From Nitrospira sp. SB0662_bin_26 (GTDB lineage: Bacteria > Nitrospirota > Nitrospiria > Nitrospirales > UBA8639), in assembly GCA_009840285.1 (NCBI GenBank), contig VXOF01000080.1:1-34417 (forward strand): DNA of 34,417 bases, read 5' to 3'. How positions within the stretch are numbered: position 1 is the first letter of the stretch; each line of letters starts with the position of its first letter. The notes below the pieces were generated by a model. The model searched no databases. It was not told the DNA's origin and was given only the letters and a program-made list of their open reading frames with translations. The position numbers were made by a program, and so were the translations under genes. This document shows, in pieces, positions 20,171-28,900 of this stretch.

Positions 20171-21475
20171 GTGATGATACAGCCGGGCGCCAAATCCTTA
20201 CGGAGAATCGCCGTGGTTGGGCGAGGAACCGCAGGTTCCCTTGCCGCCGCCAATGTGGCACGACTTCACCCCGACGAGGACCACGAGCTGCACCACATCT
20301 ATGACTCGCGCATCCCCGTCATCGGCGTCGGCGAAGGCAGTTGGCCGAGTCTCGTGCATGAATTGCACAAACTGACCCGTTTGTCCCATGAAATCGTCCA
20401 GCGGCGCCTGAACGGAACGCGCAAGTACGGCATTGCCTACGAGGGATGGGGTCACGGCAAGCAGGACTTCGTCCACTACTTCACACCGCAACAGGTGGCC
20501 TACGCCTACCATCTGTCCGCCGACTATCTGGTGGATTTGTTGCACGAAAGCACGCGCGCGAAGCACATCGACGCCAAAGTGCTCAGTATCACGAGGGTGG
20601 AAGACGGTGCGCGAGTGGAATTCGAGGGGCGAGCGGCGGAACACTACGACCTGGTCTTCGATGCCCGCGGGTTCCCCCGGGAGCTACATCCCGAACAGCA
20701 TATCGACGTCCCCTGCATCCCCACCAATACCGCGATCATCCGTCGCTGTCCGGCAATCATCGAGGCGGAGCGGGATGGGCCGGTTGTGCGGCCGACCTAT
20801 ACCCGCGCGGTGGCTCGTCCCCACGGGTGGGTATTCGTGATCCCGCTCACGGTGCACACGTCCTACGGCTACATTTTCAATCGCGACGTCTCAAGCCAGG
20901 CCGAAGTCGAAGCGGACTTCGACGCGCTGCTTGCGGCCGATGGGGTGGAGGAATTCGAGCAACGCGCCGTCATTTCGTTCCCCAATTTCGTCCACCGCCA
21001 GATCTACGATGGGGCGGTGGCGCGCATTGGCAACGCGGCCGGCTTCTTTGAGCCCTTGGAAGCAACGGCGATCGTGATCGCCCAGTTGCAGGTCGGGATG
21101 GTCCTGCAAATGCGCCTCAACCGGCCGGTCGAGCACCGCGAGCGCGACGCGCCGATGGTGAATCGATATCTCATCAACTACATGCTCTGCAGCGGCCTGT
21201 TCGTGGGCTGGCATTACTGCTGCGGCTCCCGGTACGACAGCGAATTCTGGCGGTACGCTCGCGACCACGCCTGGCCGAAATACCGGGCGGCGGCGGACCC
21301 CGAGGCGGTGGATTGCGACGCGCTGCGCAAGTTCGACGAGATGATCGAGCTGATCAACCGGAAGGTTATCGACAAGGAGGACTGGTTGCGGAAGTGCGCG
21401 GTTTTCCCTCTGAGCAGTTATGCCCAGATCGGCCAGGGTCTCGGATGTTACCCGGGCATGACGAATGGCCGTTGA
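20171..21475 (+). CDS. Flavin-dependent tryptophan-halogenase-like protein
   Basis: VVGRGTAGSLAA (FAD), VGEGSWPSL, GTRKYGIAYEGWG (catalytic Lys region), HGWVFVIPL (WxWxIP variant), RIGNAAGFFEPLEATAI (catalytic Glu region). Confidence 0.85.
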   Translation: MMIQPGAKSLRRIAVVGRGTAGSLAAANVARLHPDEDHELHHIYDSRIPVIGVGEGSWPSLVHELHKLTRLSHEIVQRRLNGTRKYGIAYEGWGHGKQDFVHYFTPQQVAYAYHLSADYLVDLLHESTRAKHIDAKVLSITRVEDGARVEFEGRAAEHYDLVFDARGFPRELHPEQHIDVPCIPTNTAIIRRCPAIIEAERDGPVVRPTYTRAVARPHGWVFVIPLTVHTSYGYIFNRDVSSQAEVEADFDALLAADGVEEFEQRAVISFPNFVHRQIYDGAVARIGNAAGFFEPLEATAIVIAQLQVGMVLQMRLNRPVEHRERDAPMVNRYLINYMLCSGLFVGWHYCCGSRYDSEFWRYARDHAWPKYRAAADPEAVDCDALRKFDEMIELINRKVIDKEDWLRKCAVFPLSSYAQIGQGLGCYPGMTNGR

Positions 21476-21538
21476 GATGTATTCGCAATCAGCAAATGCA
21501 CGTTCGGCCGGGACGCGCGAAAAAGAAAGCAGGCTTCA

Positions 21539-22840
21539 ATGAATAAACCCCTTGACGTAGCCGATGTTCTCGTATCGCGAGCCGGCAAGGACGACGACTT
21601 TCGGGAACGTCTTCTCGCCCAACCTAAAGAGACCATCGAAGAGGAATTCGGCGTGACGATCGCCGAAGACCATCAGATTCACGTGCACGAAGAAACCTAT
21701 ACCACGACGCACGTGGTCCTTCCGCCGCGCAGCAAATTCACCGAGGCGGAACGGGAGGAGGCGAAAACCGGCGCAGCATCGCTCGAATTTCTACGCAAGA
21801 CAATGTACGACCCCGCGCCGCCCTTTCGCCCGCCCGCCGTCGATCGGGAGAAAGCCCCGAAGACCGCTACGACCACCGGGGAGCTGGCAAAAACGGGGAG
21901 AGAAAGCATCCGCCGCGGTCTCGTTTTCCTGGAATCCACGATAAATGAAAATGGCGCGTGGCATTGCATCCGGTTCAACATCGCTGATCCGGACATACCG
22001 CGGCATTTCGAAAAACCTCCCTTTGTCTCGGCTTTCTGCGTTCTTGCCCTGGAATGTTGCGAGGAAGCGCGGGCCAAGGCCATCTGCACCGCAACCAGGG
22101 CGTATCTTGTCGACACCATCGAATATCCCGGATTGTGGCGCTATTATCGCCATCTGCCCCAGGATCTTGACAGCACCGCACTCTGTTCACTGGTGATTGG
22201 AACTCACCCCTGGATTTTACTGGGGAGGAACGTTCCGCAAATTTTGGCGAATCGCGACGAGGAAGGTCGCTTTATGACCTGGGTTCTGGAGGACGACGAA
22301 CCCGATGTGGTGTCGCGCTTTCGTCTCGAAGCCGATCCCGTCGTCAATGCGAATGTCATTGCCTATCTCGGCGACTGCCCTGAAACCAAGGATGCCCAGC
22401 GATGGTTGGAAGCCTTGATCACCAATGATAAGCTCAAGGGCTCGTCCAAATGGTATCCTGACGAGGTCGCGATCTCCTATGCAACCGCCCGTGCCGTGAT
22501 GCGCGCACGGCCTGCGCTTGATCGACTGCGCCCGATACTGGCGGATCGTATCCTGGGCTTGCGTGACGACAAGGGAGATTTCGGCAACGTCCTTCAAACC
22601 GCTCAGGCCGTGTCGGCGCTCGACAATGTCGGATGCCTTGATCGCATCGACGTGAAACGCCAGGTGGAAACGTTCACGAGTTCGCAACGCGAGGACGGTA
22701 GCTGGCCGGAACTTCTGGCGTTCGGCGACCAAACGTTGAAGTGGGGCACGGTAGGGCGGATAGGGCATGGCTCCGAAGCCGTGACCTCCGCGTTTTGTAT
22801 CGAAGCTCTCGAGCGTCTCGTCGCAATCTTGCGGTCCTGA
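21539..22840 (+). CDS. NHLP leader-peptide domain fused to squalene-cyclase/prenyltransferase-like alpha/alpha toroid
   Basis: N-terminus DDDFRERLLAQPKETIEEEFGVTIAEDHQIHVHEETYTTTHVVLPP matches the NHLP leader and the 28901-29152 precursor; C-terminal part has DLDSTA and a QW-type motif QREDGSW. Confidence 0.72.
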   Translation: MNKPLDVADVLVSRAGKDDDFRERLLAQPKETIEEEFGVTIAEDHQIHVHEETYTTTHVVLPPRSKFTEAEREEAKTGAASLEFLRKTMYDPAPPFRPPAVDREKAPKTATTTGELAKTGRESIRRGLVFLESTINENGAWHCIRFNIADPDIPRHFEKPPFVSAFCVLALECCEEARAKAICTATRAYLVDTIEYPGLWRYYRHLPQDLDSTALCSLVIGTHPWILLGRNVPQILANRDEEGRFMTWVLEDDEPDVVSRFRLEADPVVNANVIAYLGDCPETKDAQRWLEALITNDKLKGSSKWYPDEVAISYATARAVMRARPALDRLRPILADRILGLRDDKGDFGNVLQTAQAVSALDNVGCLDRIDVKRQVETFTSSQREDGSWPELLAFGDQTLKWGTVGRIGHGSEAVTSAFCIEALERLVAILRS

Positions 22841-22922
22841 ACCGTGCAATTGAGCAGGGTATTGGATGATAAAATGGATTTCCACGTAAGGGTTCACGTT
22901 TACTGACTGTAGAGGAGTGACG

Positions 22923-25307
22923 ATGCTGCAGAGTCCAGCGGCAGGTGGTGGCCCCGGCCAGAGCAACGCCGACACCACCCGGCAGATAGAGCCGTCCATT
23001 CTGACCGCCCTTCCACATTATCTGTCATTAGCTGTGTTTCCGTTGATTCTTGTCGCGGCGCTCTATGGGGGTTGGTGGTTGGTGCCGCCGCTGGCCTTTA
23101 TCAGTCTTGCGTGGTCGTTTGACCGGGTGCTGGGTCGCGACGGACGCAGTATGGATCCGTTGAACACGTCGGAACACCGCCTGTTCTGGCACAATCTGCC
23201 GGTCTGGTCCTGGGCGTTTCTGTGGCCGCCGACGCTGATTTTCGGTATGTGGCAAATCCTGGTGGCGAATCAGTTCGCAATCTGGGAAGACGTGCTCCTG
23301 GCGATCATATTGACCATGGAAGCACAAACGGTATTCGTCGTCGGTCACGAACTAATTCATCGGCGCTCGACCTGGGAACGCCGGATCGGCGAATTCCTGC
23401 TTGCTTCCGCCTCCTATCCGCAATATGCCACGGAGCATGTCTATATTCACCACGCCATGGTTGGCACGCCATATGACGTGGGGTCCGCTCCAAAGGGGGA
23501 AAGTTTCTGGAGATATTTCCCCAAGGAAGTTGCCAGTAACCTCGTCCATTCCTGGAAGGTTGCCGGAGAACGCCTGGCGCGGCGCGGTCTGACCCGGTGG
23601 CATTACAGCAATCCGTTCTGGCGCTACGGCGTGGCTGTCGCGTTCTGGTACGGACTGGTGTTCTGGATGGGCGGGATCTGGGCGGTTCCGGTCTTTGCCT
23701 TCCTCGGTCTCTCCTGCGTCTTTTCGATGAAGATCAGTAACTACTTTCAACACTACGGCCTGCGCCGAATCCGTTTGCCGAACGGTCGTTGGGAAAAGGC
23801 GATGCCGCGCCATTCCTGGGACGCCGACTGGAAGTTCACAAATTGGATGCTGTTCAATATGCAGCGTCACGCGGATCATCATGCGTCGGCATCCCGCCAG
23901 TACCCTCTGCTCCAGATCAGCAACCTTGATGAAGCGCCGGAATTGCCGGGAACCTACGCCGATATGATGAACATCGTGCTGCGGCCCAAGCGCTGGTTTG
24001 CGAAGATGGACCCGCTGGTCGATCAATGGCGCGAGCATTTCTATCCGGAGATCGATGACTGGAGCGTGTACGACAGCCCGATCCCCGCGGCGAAACCTGA
24101 TGCCTTCGACGCGATAGTCGAAATCTTCGGCGCCGCCCCCCGGCTTGCCAAATGGATCAAACGCCATCCGGAGTTGCTCGATAACCTGCAGGACCGGGAA
24201 TTCACCGATCTCGACCTGCCCAAAGGATTCGGACCGGACCCGAAATCCGAAGCCATCGCGCGCCGCGGTCTGGCGCGGCTCTATTGGACGCGCGAAATGG
24301 ACGTGCAGGCGCTGAAAGACCTGATCGCGGAACTTCCGGCGGTCAATGCGAAAGAGACCGCTGAAATCGTGCGCAATTGGTCGAACGACAAGGCATTTCA
24401 GATCGGGATGCACGTGGTGCGCGGCAATCTGTCGCCGGCCGAGGCACAAAGCGCGCTGTCCAATCTCGCGGAAGCCTCAATCTCGACCGTACTGACCGCC
24501 GTCGTCGGTGACTCCGTTGACCGGCATGGGCCGCTACGCGGAGGCGGCGTTGCCGCGATAGCCTTAAGCGATCTCGCCAGCCGGGAAGTTCATCCCGGCG
24601 TGGCCATCGAGATCCTGTTCGTCCATGAGGGCTCCCGGGCGGGCGGATACGAGCAGTTGTGCAAGCGCTTCCGCGAGACCCTGACCAGCCTCGCGGAGGA
24701 CAGCCTGTTGTTTTCGCCGATCCCGCGCGAGTCGAATGCTTGTCCCGCCCTGCCGCTCTCCGGTCTGGACGGTGATGGCGGGACAGCGGCGGTCAATGGG
24801 GTTCCCGGCCTGACGAGGGCGCGTTGCGTGTTCGAAGCCGGCGACGCCGGGATCGCGACCCGGTTTGCCGAAGTACGGCGCGAAGTGCTATGCGCAACGA
24901 ACGAGTCGTTGATGGCGAATTTGTGCAAGCCGTCATCCAACGCAACCGAAACAGGCGTGTCTGCCTACGTGGGCATGCGTGGCGGGCTCGAGGATATCGA
25001 GAGGGCGGCGCGATTCCTGCAGCTGACCAAGGGGGAAGCCGGGCTCCAAGATTCGGCCCCGACCGCGGCGCGGGTGCTCCGTGAATGCGAACCGTTGGCG
25101 CAAGCCGCGGCCCTGTGGCGCGATTTACAGGGGATCCTGCGGCTCATCGGCGAAGAGGAATTCGACGCGGCAACGGCGCGACCGAGGATCAAGTCTCTTA
25201 TCGCCGGCGCGTGCGGGCATGAAGATTTCGATGCGCTGACCGCGGCGGTTGCCGAAACCGCGTCCCGCGCCGCCGCGGAAATCGAGACTCTTCTTGCGCG
25301 CGCTTGA
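22923..25307 (+). CDS. AlkB-type membrane di-iron hydroxylase fused to GlnE-like adenylyltransferase-related domain
   Basis: AlkB His boxes HELIHR, EHVYIHH, NYFQHYGLRR, NMQRHADHHA; C-terminal AIVEIFGAAPRLAKWIKRHPELLDNLQD, GGVAAIALSDLASREVHPGVAIEILFVHE, GGLEDIERAARFLQL align with GlnE-type sequence; ATG 22923 with tagaggag RBS. Confidence 0.85.
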   Translation: MLQSPAAGGGPGQSNADTTRQIEPSILTALPHYLSLAVFPLILVAALYGGWWLVPPLAFISLAWSFDRVLGRDGRSMDPLNTSEHRLFWHNLPVWSWAFLWPPTLIFGMWQILVANQFAIWEDVLLAIILTMEAQTVFVVGHELIHRRSTWERRIGEFLLASASYPQYATEHVYIHHAMVGTPYDVGSAPKGESFWRYFPKEVASNLVHSWKVAGERLARRGLTRWHYSNPFWRYGVAVAFWYGLVFWMGGIWAVPVFAFLGLSCVFSMKISNYFQHYGLRRIRLPNGRWEKAMPRHSWDADWKFTNWMLFNMQRHADHHASASRQYPLLQISNLDEAPELPGTYADMMNIVLRPKRWFAKMDPLVDQWREHFYPEIDDWSVYDSPIPAAKPDAFDAIVEIFGAAPRLAKWIKRHPELLDNLQDREFTDLDLPKGFGPDPKSEAIARRGLARLYWTREMDVQALKDLIAELPAVNAKETAEIVRNWSNDKAFQIGMHVVRGNLSPAEAQSALSNLAEASISTVLTAVVGDSVDRHGPLRGGGVAAIALSDLASREVHPGVAIEILFVHEGSRAGGYEQLCKRFRETLTSLAEDSLLFSPIPRESNACPALPLSGLDGDGGTAAVNGVPGLTRARCVFEAGDAGIATRFAEVRREVLCATNESLMANLCKPSSNATETGVSAYVGMRGGLEDIERAARFLQLTKGEAGLQDSAPTAARVLRECEPLAQAAALWRDLQGILRLIGEEEFDAATARPRIKSLIAGACGHEDFDALTAAVAETASRAAAEIETLLARA

Positions 25308-25309
25308 CG

Positions 25310-27658
25310 ATGCCGGGTGATCCAGCACAGAAACGCCAGGTGGGAGCCCGGACGGACGCGCAGTCCCGGCGCGGGATCCTAGTGAGAACCACCCCTGCCG
25401 ACGAGGGCCTTGTTGAGCGTCCCGCGCTGGCCCCGCACCTGCGATACCACGTCATCAGCGACCAGCAGACGCTGCTGGTTTCCGAAACGTTCAACACGCT
25501 GCTGCACGGCGGCCTGTATTGCGATCTGCTGCCGCTTCTCGACGGCCGGCGCGGGCGGGACGAGATCGTCGCCGCCCTCGATGGCCGCCAACCTGCCGCC
25601 GATCTGGACGCGGCTGTTGTTTCGCTATCGGCGAAGGGCTACATCGTGTCCGCCGGGCACGGCATGGACCAAAGCCGGGCGGCCTACTGGTCCTCCCTCG
25701 GCGCGTCGCCGTGCTGGGTCGAACAACGGCTGGCGGCATCGCGCGTCGCGGTGACCGGCGACGACGGCAGGCTGGTTCGACACCTGGAGGCGTCCGGCGC
25801 CAGCGTGGGGCCTGACGACCCCGCGCTCACCGTGATCGTGTGCGATGACTATCTGGAAGAACGCCTTGCCGAAGTGAATCAGGGCCGGCTCGAGGCGGGA
25901 GCGCCGTGGATGCTGGTGCGGCCGCGTGGCATTGAACCGCTCTTCGGGCCGGTCTTTCGTGGGGATCGGGAAGGACCCTGCTGGACCTGCCTCACCAGCC
26001 GCCTGCGCAACCACCAGGAAGTGCACGGGTTCCTTCGCCACGTGGCCGGCGAGGACGGCGCCTTCAAGGCGTTCGCGGCGGAGCCGGCGGTGCTCGAAGC
26101 GCTCTACGGACTGATCGCGGCGGAGATCGTCAAATGGCTGGTGCTGGATGCGGCGGCCCCGGTCCACGAACAGGTGATCGCGATGAACGTCGGCACATTC
26201 GCGAGTTCGCATCATCGCGTCATGCGGCGGACGCAGTGCCCTGCCTGCGGCGACGAAGCGCTGCACCGGCCGGACCGGCCGCCGGTCGCGCTGCATCTGC
26301 AATCGAGTCCCAAAACTTATTGGAGCAGCAGCGGCGCGCGCTCGGTAGCCCCGGAAGCCACGCTGGCGAAGTATCGTCACTTGGTCAGCCCGATCAGTGG
26401 TGTCGTCGCCTGGCTCAAGTGCACGACCGATGAATCCGATTCCTGGCTGCATGTTCATTGGGCGGGCAGCAACCTGGGCGTCAGGAGCCGGAGCCTGAGT
26501 TCGCTGAGGCGGGGTCTGCGCAGCAAGAGCGCCGGCAAGGGCAGTACACGGGCGCAATCCGAGGCCAGCGCGCTATGCGAGGCGCTCGAGCGCTATTCAG
26601 GCGCCTGGCACGGGGACGAGATCCGCGTGCGCAGGCGCCTGGTCGATTTTGCCGAAGGTGGCGAGGCGATCCATCCCAACGAGGCGCAACTGTTCAGCGA
26701 CAATCAGCTTGACAACGCGGAACGCATCAACGCGAAAGGCCATCCGTACAACATCGTGCCCCCGCGCCTGGATCCCGGCGCTGAAATCGACTGGACACCC
26801 GTGTGGTCGCTCACGCAGAAGCGGCATCGGTATCTGCCGACGTCGATGCTCTACGGCATGTCCGCCGAGCAGCGCGGCCCCGCCGACCTGATTGCCGATT
26901 CCAACGGCTGCGCAGCGGGAAACACTTTGGAGGAGGCCATCCTGCAGGGCTTCTTTGAACTGGTCGAGCGCGATGCCTTTGCCATCTGGTGGTATAACGG
27001 GCTGAGGGCGCCCGGGGTCGATCTTGTCAGCTTCGACGACGAATTTCTCGCCGAGGCCGAGGGCTATTACAGCCGTTGCGAACGGGAGATGTGGATGCTC
27101 GATGTCACCTCCGATATGGGCATTCCCGCGTTCGTGGCGCTCTCGCGCAGGCCGGACGCGGACACCGAGGACATCATATCCGGCGCCGGCGCCCACGCCG
27201 ACGCACGCATCGCGGCCCAGCGCGCGATCTGCGAGTTGAACCAGTGCTTGACCTGGTTGCCGCGTCCCGGAGGAGTCGACGGCCGGCCCATGATCGACGA
27301 TCCGTTTGCGCTCAGGTGGTGGAAGACGGCTCGACTCGCCGATTGTTCCTGGTTGGCGCCGGCGCCGGACGCGCCGCTCAGGCGGGCCTCGCAGTATCCG
27401 GTCATTCAATCCACGGACACGCGCGACGACGTGGAGCAGTGCCGGGCTTTGGTTGAAGCCACGGGCATGGAGTTCCTGGTACTGGACCAGACCCGGCCGG
27501 ACATCGACATGCCGGTCGTGCGGGTCATCGTGCCCGGCATGCGCCACTTTTGGGAGCGATTCGCGCCGGGGCGCCTGTACGACGTGCCGGTCCGCCTGGG
27601 CTACCGCAAGCGACCGGTGGCGGAAGCCGATTTGAATCCCGCGCCGGTCATCGCCTGA
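25310..27658 (+). CDS. Fused TOMM cyclodehydratase (E1-like/ocin-ThiF-like N-terminus plus YcaO domain)
   Basis: Zn-binding Cys pairs CWTC and CPAC; YcaO motifs SKSAGKGSTRAQSEASALCEALERYSG and EEAILQGFFELVERDAFAIWWYN. Confidence 0.88.
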   Translation: MPGDPAQKRQVGARTDAQSRRGILVRTTPADEGLVERPALAPHLRYHVISDQQTLLVSETFNTLLHGGLYCDLLPLLDGRRGRDEIVAALDGRQPAADLDAAVVSLSAKGYIVSAGHGMDQSRAAYWSSLGASPCWVEQRLAASRVAVTGDDGRLVRHLEASGASVGPDDPALTVIVCDDYLEERLAEVNQGRLEAGAPWMLVRPRGIEPLFGPVFRGDREGPCWTCLTSRLRNHQEVHGFLRHVAGEDGAFKAFAAEPAVLEALYGLIAAEIVKWLVLDAAAPVHEQVIAMNVGTFASSHHRVMRRTQCPACGDEALHRPDRPPVALHLQSSPKTYWSSSGARSVAPEATLAKYRHLVSPISGVVAWLKCTTDESDSWLHVHWAGSNLGVRSRSLSSLRRGLRSKSAGKGSTRAQSEASALCEALERYSGAWHGDEIRVRRRLVDFAEGGEAIHPNEAQLFSDNQLDNAERINAKGHPYNIVPPRLDPGAEIDWTPVWSLTQKRHRYLPTSMLYGMSAEQRGPADLIADSNGCAAGNTLEEAILQGFFELVERDAFAIWWYNGLRAPGVDLVSFDDEFLAEAEGYYSRCEREMWMLDVTSDMGIPAFVALSRRPDADTEDIISGAGAHADARIAAQRAICELNQCLTWLPRPGGVDGRPMIDDPFALRWWKTARLADCSWLAPAPDAPLRRASQYPVIQSTDTRDDVEQCRALVEATGMEFLVLDQTRPDIDMPVVRVIVPGMRHFWERFAPGRLYDVPVRLGYRKRPVAEADLNPAPVIA

Positions 27659-27667
27659 AGACACAGG

Positions 27668-28786
27668 ATGGACATTTTCGAGGCCATAGCACTGACCCAG
27701 GATCGTCTCGTTGAAGAAGGCGCCTCCATGGGTGAATTGCTCGGGTACTTCAGAAACAGAATTTCGCCGGTTCTGGTCGGAGAGCGGGAATGGGACCGGA
27801 TACTGGAACGTGCGCGGCAGCTTCCGATCACCATGGGCGCCCAGCCGTTCGGCTTTGAACTGCCTCTGCACACGAGCCGGCCGGAGGCGGATTTCGGCGT
27901 GTCGCTGGCAAGCGGAAACCGCTCGGGTGATTTTTTCGAAGAGCGGGCGCGGAGCGACGAGACGGATGAGACCGCGAGAGCGGTCAGCCGGCTGTTCAGG
28001 GAAATGGAAGCCCCGGACTCACCGCTGCGGGCGATTGTAGGGCGCAAGATGATGCTGGAATATGACATCGGTTCCGCGTCGGGCGGCAGGAATTCGCTAC
28101 CGGGCATGTTCCTGCGGCCCAACGAACGCACTTTACACGGCGGAGCCGGCCTCCGGAATGACGTCGGCATTGTGGTTGACGCGCTCGTGTCCTGCGTCGG
28201 TTGGGAACGGAATGCCGCGGAACGGGAGAACGCCGAACGGGTGTACCTGGCGCAGCCGGAAGATACGCGCTTGGATTCGTTCGGCGTGTTCCCTTCCCGC
28301 TCGCGCACCATCCGCCTGGCGGTCATGGGCTTCAACACGCAGGGGGAAATGAGTGCGTTTCTGGAAAACCTGGATTGGCCGGGTCAAATCTCCACGGTCG
28401 AAGCGGTGATTTCACGCTTCAAGGAACGCGCGAATATTGTGAGAACCGGGGCGAATATCGACGTGCAGGCGGATGGTCTGGGTCCGACACTCGGCCTGAC
28501 GCTGGTCGTCAAGCAAAGGTATACGGACGAGTCCCGCGTGTGGATCGACGGCCTGACCGATTGGCACCCCATGCTGGAGGCCCTGAGTCATGAGGATTTC
28601 GTGGTTGGGGAGAAAATCAAGGCGCTGGCCGGATGGGCCTCGAAACCCACAACGCTGTTTGCCAGGACCGGGCGTTTTGTCATGCTGAGTGGCATTCACC
28701 ACGTCAAGCTGGTCATATCCGGAAATCGACTCAACGAGGCCAAGGCTTACGTGTACATGGTGCTTTCCGGAGCGCCCCTCTCTTGA
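27668..28786 (+). CDS. Unknown protein in RiPP operon
   Basis: 372-aa ORF, 9 bp after the cyclodehydratase stop; no motif I can assign with confidence. Confidence 0.7.
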   Translation: MDIFEAIALTQDRLVEEGASMGELLGYFRNRISPVLVGEREWDRILERARQLPITMGAQPFGFELPLHTSRPEADFGVSLASGNRSGDFFEERARSDETDETARAVSRLFREMEAPDSPLRAIVGRKMMLEYDIGSASGGRNSLPGMFLRPNERTLHGGAGLRNDVGIVVDALVSCVGWERNAAERENAERVYLAQPEDTRLDSFGVFPSRSRTIRLAVMGFNTQGEMSAFLENLDWPGQISTVEAVISRFKERANIVRTGANIDVQADGLGPTLGLTLVVKQRYTDESRVWIDGLTDWHPMLEALSHEDFVVGEKIKALAGWASKPTTLFARTGRFVMLSGIHHVKLVISGNRLNEAKAYVYMVLSGAPLS

Positions 28787-28807
28787 GTTTCACTTCAACG
28801 GGGCACA

Positions 28808-28845
28808 GGGCTTCCCCGGCGCATAATGAACGGGGGAGCCCTTTT
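28808..28845 (+). terminator. Intrinsic terminator for the RiPP operon
   Basis: gggcttcccc...gggggagccc stem followed by TTTT, just past the 28786 stop. Confidence 0.65.
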
Positions 28846-28854
28846 GCCTGTGGG

Positions 28855-28883
28855 GTCATGCGAATGCGAGGCATCCGCATGAC
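28855..28883. other. Hairpin gtcatgcg-a-atgc-gag-gcat-c-cgcatgac, 3' of the precursor gene
   Basis: 8 bp + mismatch + 4 bp stem with 3-nt loop; lies ~20 bp past the precursor stop on the minus strand. Confidence 0.6.
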
Positions 28884-28900
28884 AATTGACTGTTCCGGAT

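Noticed and set aside
23352-24449. 365-aa minus-strand ORF opposite the AlkB-GlnE gene
   Set aside because: Antisense to intact AlkB histidine boxes; low-information composition
26597-27871. 424-aa minus-strand ORF opposite the YcaO gene
   Set aside because: Antisense to well-supported YcaO motifs; no independent evidence
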